Shown piece by piece: positions 55,268 to 63,743 of a stretch of 64,000 nucleotides of DNA (within the stretch, counting starts at the first letter, position 1; each line of letters opens with the position of its first letter). The DNA is taken from contig NZ_JADPJI010000005.1 in the NCBI RefSeq assembly GCF_023073355.1, positions 682,001-746,000 on the forward strand, in the 5' to 3' direction. A program made the position numbers and the translations under genes. Under the pieces are notes generated by a model. The model ran no database searches and was not told where the DNA came from. It saw only the letters and a program-made list of their open reading frames with translations. This stretch comes from Bradyrhizobium sp. 199. Its GTDB lineage: Bacteria > Pseudomonadota > Alphaproteobacteria > Rhizobiales > Xanthobacteraceae.

Positions 55268-57202
55268 ATGACTGACTCTGGACGGCGGGGGGTGATCTCC
55301 CCGCTTGTGAATTCTTATCGCATCCCACTTATGCATTTGTCAGGACTATGGTCCGTCGGACGACAGTGGGCGGATGATGCCGAACTGCGGACGCCGCAAC
55401 TGATCGGCTGGGCAAAGCGCCCGGTCGAGGCCCTGCGGCAACGGATATTTGCTGGTCGACCCCGACCGGCGGAGGATTATGACGAGTCGCAGTCAGAGAT
55501 GTCGGCTTTCCTGCGGTCGTGCCGCCGGATTTTCTGGGCTCTCGCCGCCTTCAGTGGGATGAGCAATCTCCTTATGCTCACCGGCTCGTTTTTCATGCTG
55601 CAAGTCTATGATCGGGTGCTGCCCGGGCGCAGCATACCGACGCTGGTCGCCTTGATGGTTCTGGCCACGGTTCTCTACCTGTTCCAGGGTGGACTCGACC
55701 TCGTCAGGAGCAGGATCAGCTCCCGGGTTGGCCGGTATTTCGATGAAAAGCTCAGCATTCGCATATTCGACTCGCTTGTCCGCCTGCCTTTGAAGACCAG
55801 AGCGGATGGCGATGGCTTGCAGCCGGTGCGGGATCTCGATCAGGTCCGCAGCTTCCTGTCGAGCGGGGGGCCGACGGCGCTCTTCGATCTTCCCTGGATG
55901 CCGATCTATCTCGGCATCTGCTTCCTCTTTCATTTCTGGATTGGCGTGACTGCGTTGGCCGGCGCGCTGGTCCTGGTCGGCATTACGATACTTACGGAAA
56001 CACGTACGCGAGGGCCGGCAAAGGCATCCTCGCGTCTCGCCGTCTCGCGGACCGCACTGGCGCTCGAAGGGCGGCGAAATGCCGAGGTCCTGCAGGCCAT
56101 GGGCATGCGGCAACAGGCGGGCTTACGTTGGCGGGATGTCAACGCGAAGTACCTCGCGGCTCATGAGCAGGCAAGCGATGTCGCAAGCGGACTCGGTGGT
56201 GCCTCCAAGCTCTTCCGGGCGATCTTGCAATCGCTGGTTCTTGCCGTGGGCGCCGTCCTCGTTATCAATCAGGAATCCACGGCCGGCATTATCATTGCCG
56301 GATCGATCCTCACCGCGCGGGCACTGGCGCCCGTCGAAATGGCCATCGCGAACTGGAAAGGATTCGTCGCCGCGCGGCAATCGGGGCAAAGGCTTGATCG
56401 CTTGCTGAAGCTTCTGCCTCGCGAGGAGGAGCGGTTGGCATTGCCTGCGCCCGTTGAAACCCTCACTGCCGAGCACCTCTATATTGGCGCCCCGAACTCG
56501 GAGAGGCCCACGGTGAGTGAAGTGTCGTTCCAGCTGCGGAGCGGGCAAGCCGTTGGAATCATCGGTCCGAGCGGGTCCGGCAAATCGACGTTGGCACGCG
56601 CGCTGGTGGGAGTGTGGCCGTGCATTCGAGGCAGGATCCGGCTCGACAACGCTTCGCTCGATCACTGGTCTTCGGACGCCCTCGGCAAGCACATCGGTTA
56701 TCTGCCTCAGGACGTCGAATTGTTCGACGGCAGCATTGCAATGAACATTGCACGGTTCGATCCGAAGGCAACGGCCGCCGCAGTTCTGGAAGCTTCGCAT
56801 GCCGCGGGTGCGCACGATCTCATCCTCTCGCTTCCAGACGGCTACGGCACGAAGATCGGCGAAGGAGGGTTAGCGCTGTCGGCAGGGCAGCGGCAGCGTA
56901 TCGGGCTCGCGCGCGCCTTTTACGGCAAGCCGTTCCTGGTCGTACTTGATGAACCCTCTTCCAATCTCGATGCCGAGGGCGAGGACGCCTTGACCGAGGC
57001 GATCTTGAACGTGCGCCGTCGAGGCGGAATTGTCGCCGTTGTTGCGCATCGTCCGAAGGCGTTGGAAGGTGTGGACCATGTCTTGTGCCTCGGGGGAGGC
57101 AAGGTGCAGTCCTTCGGCAAGAGAGAGGAGGTCCTGAAGAGAGTGTTGCGAAATCCCACACCGCTCAAGGTCGTCGCGGAAGCTCAAGGAGGTGGCCGAT
57201 GA
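55268..57202 (+). CDS. PrtD-type type I secretion ABC transporter
   Basis: 644 residues from ATG 55268. Membrane domain about 85-370 (SGMSNLLMLTGSFFMLQVYD, LPGRSIPTLVALMVLATVLY), ATPase with Walker A GPSGSGKST, signature LSAGQRQRIGLARAF and Walker B FLVVLDEPSSNLD. No C39-like domain, unlike the 25845 exporter. Exports RTX-type proteins, here most likely the 52643 product. Overlaps the adaptor by 4 bases. Confidence 0.94.
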   Translation: MTDSGRRGVISPLVNSYRIPLMHLSGLWSVGRQWADDAELRTPQLIGWAKRPVEALRQRIFAGRPRPAEDYDESQSEMSAFLRSCRRIFWALAAFSGMSNLLMLTGSFFMLQVYDRVLPGRSIPTLVALMVLATVLYLFQGGLDLVRSRISSRVGRYFDEKLSIRIFDSLVRLPLKTRADGDGLQPVRDLDQVRSFLSSGGPTALFDLPWMPIYLGICFLFHFWIGVTALAGALVLVGITILTETRTRGPAKASSRLAVSRTALALEGRRNAEVLQAMGMRQQAGLRWRDVNAKYLAAHEQASDVASGLGGASKLFRAILQSLVLAVGAVLVINQESTAGIIIAGSILTARALAPVEMAIANWKGFVAARQSGQRLDRLLKLLPREEERLALPAPVETLTAEHLYIGAPNSERPTVSEVSFQLRSGQAVGIIGPSGSGKSTLARALVGVWPCIRGRIRLDNASLDHWSSDALGKHIGYLPQDVELFDGSIAMNIARFDPKATAAAVLEASHAAGAHDLILSLPDGYGTKIGEGGLALSAGQRQRIGLARAFYGKPFLVVLDEPSSNLDAEGEDALTEAILNVRRRGGIVAVVAHRPKALEGVDHVLCLGGGKVQSFGKREEVLKRVLRNPTPLKVVAEAQGGGR

Positions 57203-58512
57203 ATGGCCAGGTGACACCGGCGATGCAATCCATCCAGCGTTACATGATCGTGGGTATGATCATGTTTGGTTTGGTAACCTTTGGGGTCGGCGGCTGGGCG
57301 ACAACGACCCAACTGTCGGGCGCGGTGATCGCCCAAGGCGTGGTCGTGGTGGATTCGAGCGTCAAGAAAGTTCAGCACTCCACTGGCGGGATCGTGGGAG
57401 AGTTGCGCGTGCGGGAGGGCGCGCGGGTCAATGCAGGGGATATTTTGATCCGCCTCGACGAGACTCAGACGCTCGCGAATGCGACCATCGTCACCAACAG
57501 CCTCGATGAGCTGTTCGCGCGCCAGGCTCGCCTGGAGGCCGAGCGCGATGGCGCCGAGCATGCTGTCTTTCCAAAGATGCTGCTCGACCGGGCCAAGGAG
57601 AGCAACTCCGAGGCGAGCCGTGCTATCACTGCGGAGCGAAAGCTGTTTGAGCTGCGTCGTCAGGCGCGGGGCGGCCAAAAAGCGCAGTTGCAGGAGAAAA
57701 GCGCGCAGCTGGAAAACGAGATCAAAGGCCTTACGGGGCAGACAGAGGCCAAGCAGAAGGAAGTCGAATTTATTCGGCAGGAGCTGGAGGGCGTGCGCAG
57801 TCTCTGGCAAAAAAATCTGGTGCCGATCACGCGGCTCAATTCTCTCGAGCGTGATTCCGTCCGCCTCGAAGGCGAGCGCAGCCAGCTGGCAGGAATGATT
57901 GCTCAATCGAAAGGCAAGATCGCCGAAATCGGACTCCAGACCATTCAGATCGACCAGGACCTGCGGACGGAAGTTGGAAAGGATCTGATCGAAACGCGAT
58001 CGAAGCTCTCCGAGCTGAGCGAGCGCAAGACTGCGGCGGTCGATCAATTGAACCGGGTCGATATCAGGGCACCGCAAACCGGCCGCGTCCACGAGCTGAG
58101 CGTGCACACGGTTGGAGGTGTGATCTCTCCCGGCGAGCAGATCATGTTGATCGTGCCCGATGCGGACTCGCTTGCGGTTGAGGTCAGGATCGCACCGCGC
58201 GATATCGACCAGGTCTATATGGGGCAGACCGCGACAATGCGCTTCGCGGCGTTCAACCAGAAGACCACGCCCGAAATCGACGGAGAGGTCAGCATGGTCT
58301 CGGCAGACATTACACAGGATCAGCGTGCCGGCACCAGTTACTACACGGGCCGTGTCCTGCTTAAGCCGGAAGAGCTGGCGAAACTTGGGTCGGCCAAGTT
58401 GTTGCCCGGCATGCCGGTCGAGGTCTTCATCAAGACGGCAGGTCGGACCGCGCTATCCTACCTGCTCAAGCCGCTGCACGATCAGGCGGAGCGCGCATTC
58501 AAGGAGCGCTGA
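57199..58512 (+). CDS. PrtE/HlyD-type periplasmic adaptor
   Basis: 437 residues from ATG 57199 with GGAGGTGG upstream. Membrane segment (YMIVGMIMFGLVTFGVGGWA), lipoyl halves (GGIVGELRVREGARVNAGDI), coiled coil about 110-285, and C-terminal beta domain (AGTSYYTGRVLL, LLPGMPVEVFIKTAGRTALS). Partner of the PrtD-type exporter; a TolC-type channel must come from elsewhere. Confidence 0.94.
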   Translation: MNGQVTPAMQSIQRYMIVGMIMFGLVTFGVGGWATTTQLSGAVIAQGVVVVDSSVKKVQHSTGGIVGELRVREGARVNAGDILIRLDETQTLANATIVTNSLDELFARQARLEAERDGAEHAVFPKMLLDRAKESNSEASRAITAERKLFELRRQARGGQKAQLQEKSAQLENEIKGLTGQTEAKQKEVEFIRQELEGVRSLWQKNLVPITRLNSLERDSVRLEGERSQLAGMIAQSKGKIAEIGLQTIQIDQDLRTEVGKDLIETRSKLSELSERKTAAVDQLNRVDIRAPQTGRVHELSVHTVGGVISPGEQIMLIVPDADSLAVEVRIAPRDIDQVYMGQTATMRFAAFNQKTTPEIDGEVSMVSADITQDQRAGTSYYTGRVLLKPEELAKLGSAKLLPGMPVEVFIKTAGRTALSYLLKPLHDQAERAFKER

Positions 58513-58538
58513 TTCTTCGCGGGAAGATAGCAGCGCTC
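58504..58538 (+). terminator. Hairpin at end of the adaptor gene
   Basis: GAGCGCTG (58504-58511) pairs with CAGCGCTC (58531-58538), and TCTTC/GAAGA can form an inner stem with a GCGG loop. It overlaps the stop codon. No T tract follows, so strength is uncertain. Confidence 0.45.
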
Positions 58539-59363
58539 GACTGCGCGAATTCGCGGCTGGCGCCTATCCGTGGGTACCAGCGTTGCGATTAGCCTCTGAA
58601 GGCAGGGCTGGACGGCCGGATGCATCCGCAGTAGGCGTGGCTGGTTGACCAGAGCGCGTCACAAGCCAGGACGGAGTCTGCGGTCTGATTTGAAAGCTCG
58701 ACCGCGGCGTTCTGGTGATGTAGGGCCGTCGCAAGAGATTTGGTGGGGCGAGCGCGGCGAGATCGATCCACTTCCTGAGCAACCGCATAGATCCCGCGGC
58801 TTTCGACGGATCGGCCGTAGTGGATGCCTGTTGTCCGTGGCGAGACTATCGATCGCTCGAACGACCGTCCGCTTAGCACATCCATTCGCTTAGCGTACAG
58901 GGTCATTGCCGCGTCGAAGACGAGTATCGTGGCTTCAGCCCCAGAACGACGAGTAGCTCATCCGGCATATGAAATTGTCCTGCCCGAAGAAGTATTGTTT
59001 GAAGATCCGGTCTCGGCGAATAATCAAATCGATTGTTGAAATTATATGTGGCGCTGAGATGTTGCATGGCGCTCGATGCTCGAAGCATGTCCCGGTCCGT
59101 CCTTGACGGTCCCTTCCATCGGGGACGCCCGAGCCGATCAGAACTTCTCAACCCCTTTCATTCTTCCCTCCAGCAGGGCCCCGCGGGCAATCCCGGCTGT
59201 CTACGTGCGACATCAGCGCCGATTTAAATGAGAGAGTAATATTGCTAGTTAATTTAATTATCATTAAATAGTATAATCTAAACGATTGGTCGCTCCCAAG
59301 ACCGGGGCGGCCCCGCTGACCGGTGAATCCAGACCTTAGTTGGCGATCTCAGGGGATCGGCAG
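58539..59363. other. Gap between adaptor and protease genes
   Basis: About 825 bases without a confident gene. A minus-strand frame (58589-58906, VAQEVDRSRRARPTKSLATA, AAVELSNQTADSVLA) and a plus-strand frame (58824-59039, IVLPEEVLFEDPVSANNQID) look partly coding but have no clear ribosome-binding site, and may be decayed small genes. The last 120 bases are AT-rich and carry the dyad below. Confidence 0.4.
59252..59269. promoter_or_regulatory. Dyad ATTTAAT-TATC-ATTAAAT
   Basis: Perfect 7-base arms identical to those at 38155-38173, 95 bases upstream of the protease start, in an AT-rich island (59236-59281). Confidence 0.45.
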
Positions 59364-59978
59364 ATGCAACAAACCCCGGGACTGGTCGTCGCGACAGTTG
59401 TAGCTGTCATGATCGGAGGCGCTCAGTGGGCGCGTGCTGCATTGTTGACAGTGCCAAGGGTTCCGCAAGCGGCTCTTGCGCATGTCGAGCTGGGACGCCC
59501 GACGCTTCCGCCTTTCAGTTATTCGGTGTTTTGCTTGCGTTATGAGGCCGAATGTCGCCCGCGGCGCTTCTTCCGCGGCGGGCCAATCCGGTTGACGAAG
59601 GGGCGATGGGCACAGTTGAAAGCAGTCAATAGCGCCGTGAACCGCGCCATTGCTCCGCAGCCCAATGAACTCGGCCTTGCAGGTGAGGAGTGGATCGTTA
59701 ACCCCCATCGCGGTGATTGCAATGACTACGCAGTGAGCAAGCGTCATGAACTGCTGCAGCGCGGCTGGCCCGCGCGGGTCCTGCTATTGAGCGAGGTGGT
59801 CACCAGTTCTGGAGACCATCACCTTGTGCTGGTGGTGCGCGCCAGGACTGGCGATCTGGTCCTCGACAATCTGACGCCCCAGATCAAATCCTGGTCGCAG
59901 GTGCTATATCGCTGGGTCCGCATGCAACGGCCGAGCGACAGCCGGCTGTGGGCGACGATCGGCCGTCCAGGAGCATGA
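59364..59978 (+). CDS. Transglutaminase-like cysteine peptidase (BTLCP, LapG-like)
   Basis: 204 residues from ATG 59364 (AGGGGATCGG upstream); a TTG at 59340 is the alternative. N-terminal hydrophobic signal (LVVATVVAVMIGGAQWARA). Catalytic triad in order: Cys119 in HRGDCNDYAVSKRHELL, His152 in SGDHHLVLVVRA, Asp168 in DLVLDNLTP. LapG-type enzymes act in the periplasm and cut the N-terminal anchor of type I secreted adhesins at a di-alanine site. Here it lies between a type I exporter and a likely type I substrate. No LapD-type regulator seen in the window. Confidence 0.9.
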   Translation: MQQTPGLVVATVVAVMIGGAQWARAALLTVPRVPQAALAHVELGRPTLPPFSYSVFCLRYEAECRPRRFFRGGPIRLTKGRWAQLKAVNSAVNRAIAPQPNELGLAGEEWIVNPHRGDCNDYAVSKRHELLQRGWPARVLLLSEVVTSSGDHHLVLVVRARTGDLVLDNLTPQIKSWSQVLYRWVRMQRPSDSRLWATIGRPGA

Positions 59979-60143
59979 CTCCTACCGCGCGGCCGGGATC
60001 GCGCTGGGCTAGCGCCGGCGGGACGCTTGAGCCGAAGCATGCAAGTGCACGCATCCGCAGGTTTTCGGGAGCCGAAGTGCCCTCGGCTCTGTCGTGGACC
60101 TAAACAAGTCTCACAAGCGGCGCATTCTCCAGGGCGGCGGCCG

Positions 60144-63100
60144 TCACGACGCCGCGAGGCCCAGCGTGTTCCCGGCGGCGGCCGAGGGGTCCACCCAACG
60201 TCGGATCGTGCCGTCATATATATCGGCGCCGTAGAGCCAACCATCGGGCCCCTTTTGCAGGTCCGCAATGCCTTGTACATTGTCCACCAACTGGACGCTT
60301 GCGACCTGCCGGCTTGCATTCAACGTCGCGGCGTAGATTGTTCCATTGTAGACGTCGTCGAAGAATATGGTGTTCTGATTGTAGAAATCTCCCGCGGTGA
60401 TCACATGGGCGTTGTCGGGCGCACCGTGGCTTAGGGGTAAGATCGGAAACACGGCAGCCGGGTCCGACAAATTGTTGCGGTTGCCATTGTTGTAGAAGGT
60501 GATCGCCTGGGAGAGATTCTGGTAGCTGGCGGTTTTGTTCGGACCTTCAAAGTAGGGCCATCCAAAATTCGAGCCGGCTGGCCCCGTATCGATCTCTTCC
60601 CAGTTATTCCAGCCCACGTCTCCAAGCACAGGCAGATTCGTCACGGGATCGAAGCTGAAGCGATACGCGTTGCGGACGCCGTAGTAGAACACTTTCGACT
60701 GATTGCTGTTTGGATCGCCAGCCTGATAATACGGATTTCCGGGCGCTCCCTCGCCCGTAACAGGATCGATCCGCAGGAGCTTGCCCGAGAGATTGTGGAT
60801 GTCTTGGACCCGCACTGCGCGAGGATCGACGAAGTTGTACGATGTGCCATCTCCGACCGTCAGGTACAGGTAGCCGTCGGGGCCGAAATGAACCGCCCCT
60901 ATCGAGTGCGAATCGCTGTCGGTTGCAAGATAGTCCCGGATGTTCTGGTTCTGGATGCCGGCCCTGTCCGGATCGTTGTCCTGCGATCCTACCTCGATCT
61001 GACTCGCGGGAGCCGTGATCGTGGTGCCGTTGACGATCCCGGAAGGAACGATGCTGAGATCACCGCCGCTGTTCGCGTCGGGGCGGCTGATATAGGCCCA
61101 GATGCTGTTCTTGCCGACCAGCACCACTTCGCTGGACGGATCGGCAATCATTGTGTTGGGGTCGACAGTGACTCTCACCAGACGACAAGGTCGGTTGCCG
61201 CCCTGATCGGCGGCCGCGAGACCGCTCTGGCCCGCCGTCTCAGGCGGATCGTAAGTGTAGAGCAAGTAGACATAGTGGTCGCTTGCGAAGTTCGGGTTAA
61301 CCGCGATCCCCAGCAGCCCGCGATCACCGAAATCATTTACCTCGCCCGAAAGGTCGACGAGCGGAGTGGATCTCAATGTGCCGTTGTCCACCACGCGGAC
61401 CACGCCGTCCTTCTGCGCGACCAACATGTAGCGGCCGTCGGGAGTCCAGTCCATCGCCGCCGGTTGGTTCAGCCCCGTCACGGCCGTCTCGCCCACCAGA
61501 TTGCCGAGAGCGGGGTTGTCATTATCCAGGATCTTCACTGTCGTTGCCGCCTGAGAGCCGAGAGTGGCACCCGTCGGGTTGCTCAAGGTGACCGTGAAAG
61601 TCTCGTCGTTCTCAGGCGTCGTATCATTGATGATCGGCACCGAGATGGTTTGGCTCACCTGACCAGCAGCAAATGTCACCGTGCCGGACGAGGTGGTGTA
61701 ATCGGATCCTGCGAGTGCGCTGCCGCTGCTCGTCGTGAAACCGACCGTGGCTGCTTGATTGACGCTCCCGCTGCGCAGCAGCGTGATCGTCGCCGTCGGG
61801 CTATTCTCGGAAACACTCACCACAACGTCAGCCATTGCGATCTTGGCGGGTGCGTCATCGTCGATGATGGTTACGAGCACAGTGCGTGGGGCTCCGAGGG
61901 ATCCGGAGCCGGGATTTTGAAGCCCGACGGCGAACGTTTCGTTGCCCTCGGTAAGCTGATCGTTGACGATGGGGATGGTGAAGCTCTTGGTGCTTTCCCC
62001 CGGTCCGAAGATGATCTGGCCGGTGTTCGTCCGACCATTGAAGGTGGGCTGGATGAAGTCCGATCCAGCCGTCGCAGTCTCGGCGGTGCCGATTTCATTC
62101 GTCGTGTATTCAACAGTGTTTTGAGACTGGAGGTCCCCGGAGCGTGTGACGGTGACGGTGGCCGTGCCGGCCGCTTCACTGACGTAGATCGTAGAAGTGT
62201 TAAGGAGCGCGATGACGTTGGATGGGGCGAACACGACGTCGCGGAAATAGTTTGTATTCTGGTAGACGGCGGCTGGGAAGACGCCCGCGCTGTAGTCGAA
62301 GACGCCGGCGCCGGCCGGTGCGTTCAGGCCGCCGTTGCTGATGCCGGAGGCGAAGCCCTGCGGGGTGGAGACGTAGTAGCTGTTGATATTGACCGAGACC
62401 ACGTAGGTCGTACCGGCCGCGATGGTGAGCGGCGTGGCGAGCGCCTGCTGCTGCCAGCCCGATGCGCCTTCGCTGGTGAACGTGACAGTCGCCAGCTCCT
62501 GGCCCGTTGCCGACCAGATGTGGCCGACATGAGTGCCGGCCTCGTTCGAGGCCTTGTAGTACCGGATCGCCTGAATTACGCCGGACGTGTCGCTGGTGAA
62601 GCGCATCCCCAGCTCGTAATCCGCCCCTGTCCCGTCGGTGGCATTGGTGATGGACGGTGTCTGGGTGGTGAGCAGAGTGGTGGTGGTACTCGCAGCTGCA
62701 ACCGTCGCCGTGGCCGCGCTGGTTGCGTTCTCGCTGGTGCCGAGCAGGTCGGTGTAGGTGGCATTCACCCGGATCCGCTTGCCGACCAGGCTGCTGTCGA
62801 GGGTGAGACTCGAGGTCGTGGCGGTGAGATTCGTCCAGGTGGTGCCGTCGGCGCTACTCTGCCAGCGATAGGCGATGCTCGCCGGGACGCCGTCGGGATC
62901 CGTAACGCTGGCCGTCAGCGTCTGGTTCTGGGTCGCCGTGCCGTTGATCGTGACGACGCCGACGTCGTTGACGTTGGCCACCTTCGTTGCGGTCGCGGAG
63001 CTCGCCGGGGTCTCGCTGCTGCCCAGCAGGTCCGTGTAGAAGGCGGTAACGCGTATGAAGCTGCCGACCTGGGCCTGCCCGAGGGTCAGCGTGCTCGCCG

Positions 63101-63743
63101 TCGCGCCAGTGATGTTGCTCCATGTGGTGCCGTTTGTGCTTTGCTGCCATTGATAGGTGACGGCGCTCGGCACTCCATCCGCATCGCTCACCGCGGCGGT
63201 CAAAATCTGTTTCTGTGTCGGGGTCCCGCTGATGCTTACCGTGCCGGGGTGATTGTTGGGTTTGGACGATCCCGCAGCGAACACGACGTCGCGGAAATAG
63301 TTTGTATTCTGGTAGACGGCGGCTGGGAAGACGCCCGCGCTGTAGTCGAAGACGCCGGCGCCGGCCGGTGCGTTCAGGCCGCCGTTGCTGATGCCGGAGG
63401 CGAAGCCCTGCGGGGTGGAGACGTAGTAGCTGTTGATATTGACCGAGACCACGTAGGTCGTACCGGCCGCGATGGTGAGCGGCGTGGCGAGCGCCTGCTG
63501 CTGCCAGCCCGATGCGCCTTCGCTGGTGAACGTGACAGTCGCCAGCTCCTGGCCCGTTGCCGACCAGATGTGGCCGACATGAGTGCCGGCCTCGTTCGAG
63601 GCCTTGTAGTACCGGATCGCCTGAATTACGCCGGACGTGTCGCTGGTGAAGCGCATCCCCAGCTCGTAATCCGCCCCTGTCCCGTCGGTGGCATTGGTGA
63701 TGGACGGTGTCTGGGTGGTGAGCAGAGTGGTGGTGACAGCCAC
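60144..63743 (-). CDS. Multidomain protein: two DUF4082 modules, Ig-like, Calx-beta and glucose/sorbosone dehydrogenase-like domain
   Basis: 1199 residues from ATG 63743 with GGGGAG about 7 bases upstream. No Sec signal. Order: DUF4082 (1-155), two Ig-like repeats (about 160-350, TYQWQQSTNGTTWSNITG), DUF4082 again (353-505), two Calx-beta domains (about 510-745), and a GSDH-type beta-propeller (about 748-1190; GLNQPAAMDWTPDGRYMLVA, DRGLLGIAVNPNFASDHYVY, GNLSGKLLRIDP-like LSGKLLRIDPVTGEG, NFGWPYFEG). GSDH proteins oxidise sugars, often with PQQ; activity here is unproven. The DUF4082 part links it to the giant protein at 18646. Probably exported by a type I system. Confidence 0.85.
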   Translation of the reverse strand: MAVTTTLLTTQTPSITNATDGTGADYELGMRFTSDTSGVIQAIRYYKASNEAGTHVGHIWSATGQELATVTFTSEGASGWQQQALATPLTIAAGTTYVVSVNINSYYVSTPQGFASGISNGGLNAPAGAGVFDYSAGVFPAAVYQNTNYFRDVVFAAGSSKPNNHPGTVSISGTPTQKQILTAAVSDADGVPSAVTYQWQQSTNGTTWSNITGATASTLTLGQAQVGSFIRVTAFYTDLLGSSETPASSATATKVANVNDVGVVTINGTATQNQTLTASVTDPDGVPASIAYRWQSSADGTTWTNLTATTSSLTLDSSLVGKRIRVNATYTDLLGTSENATSAATATVAAASTTTTLLTTQTPSITNATDGTGADYELGMRFTSDTSGVIQAIRYYKASNEAGTHVGHIWSATGQELATVTFTSEGASGWQQQALATPLTIAAGTTYVVSVNINSYYVSTPQGFASGISNGGLNAPAGAGVFDYSAGVFPAAVYQNTNYFRDVVFAPSNVIALLNTSTIYVSEAAGTATVTVTRSGDLQSQNTVEYTTNEIGTAETATAGSDFIQPTFNGRTNTGQIIFGPGESTKSFTIPIVNDQLTEGNETFAVGLQNPGSGSLGAPRTVLVTIIDDDAPAKIAMADVVVSVSENSPTATITLLRSGSVNQAATVGFTTSSGSALAGSDYTTSSGTVTFAAGQVSQTISVPIINDTTPENDETFTVTLSNPTGATLGSQAATTVKILDNDNPALGNLVGETAVTGLNQPAAMDWTPDGRYMLVAQKDGVVRVVDNGTLRSTPLVDLSGEVNDFGDRGLLGIAVNPNFASDHYVYLLYTYDPPETAGQSGLAAADQGGNRPCRLVRVTVDPNTMIADPSSEVVLVGKNSIWAYISRPDANSGGDLSIVPSGIVNGTTITAPASQIEVGSQDNDPDRAGIQNQNIRDYLATDSDSHSIGAVHFGPDGYLYLTVGDGTSYNFVDPRAVRVQDIHNLSGKLLRIDPVTGEGAPGNPYYQAGDPNSNQSKVFYYGVRNAYRFSFDPVTNLPVLGDVGWNNWEEIDTGPAGSNFGWPYFEGPNKTASYQNLSQAITFYNNGNRNNLSDPAAVFPILPLSHGAPDNAHVITAGDFYNQNTIFFDDVYNGTIYAATLNASRQVASVQLVDNVQGIADLQKGPDGWLYGADIYDGTIRRWVDPSAAAGNTLGLAAS
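62227..62685 (-). repeat. Direct repeat copy (459 bases) encoding the second DUF4082 module
   Basis: Same as 63277-63735 at every position compared, with an offset of 1050 bases. Encodes residues about 353-505. Confidence 0.9.
63277..63735 (-). repeat. Direct repeat copy (459 bases) encoding the first DUF4082 module
   Basis: Pairs with 62227-62685. It covers nearly the whole N-terminal module from the third codon on, and flanks differ, so it is a recent module duplication. Confidence 0.9.

Noticed and set aside
58589..58906. 105-residue minus-strand frame in the gap after the adaptor gene
   Set aside because: Part of it looks coding, but no ribosome-binding site and competing frames are equally open; described only as a possible remnant.
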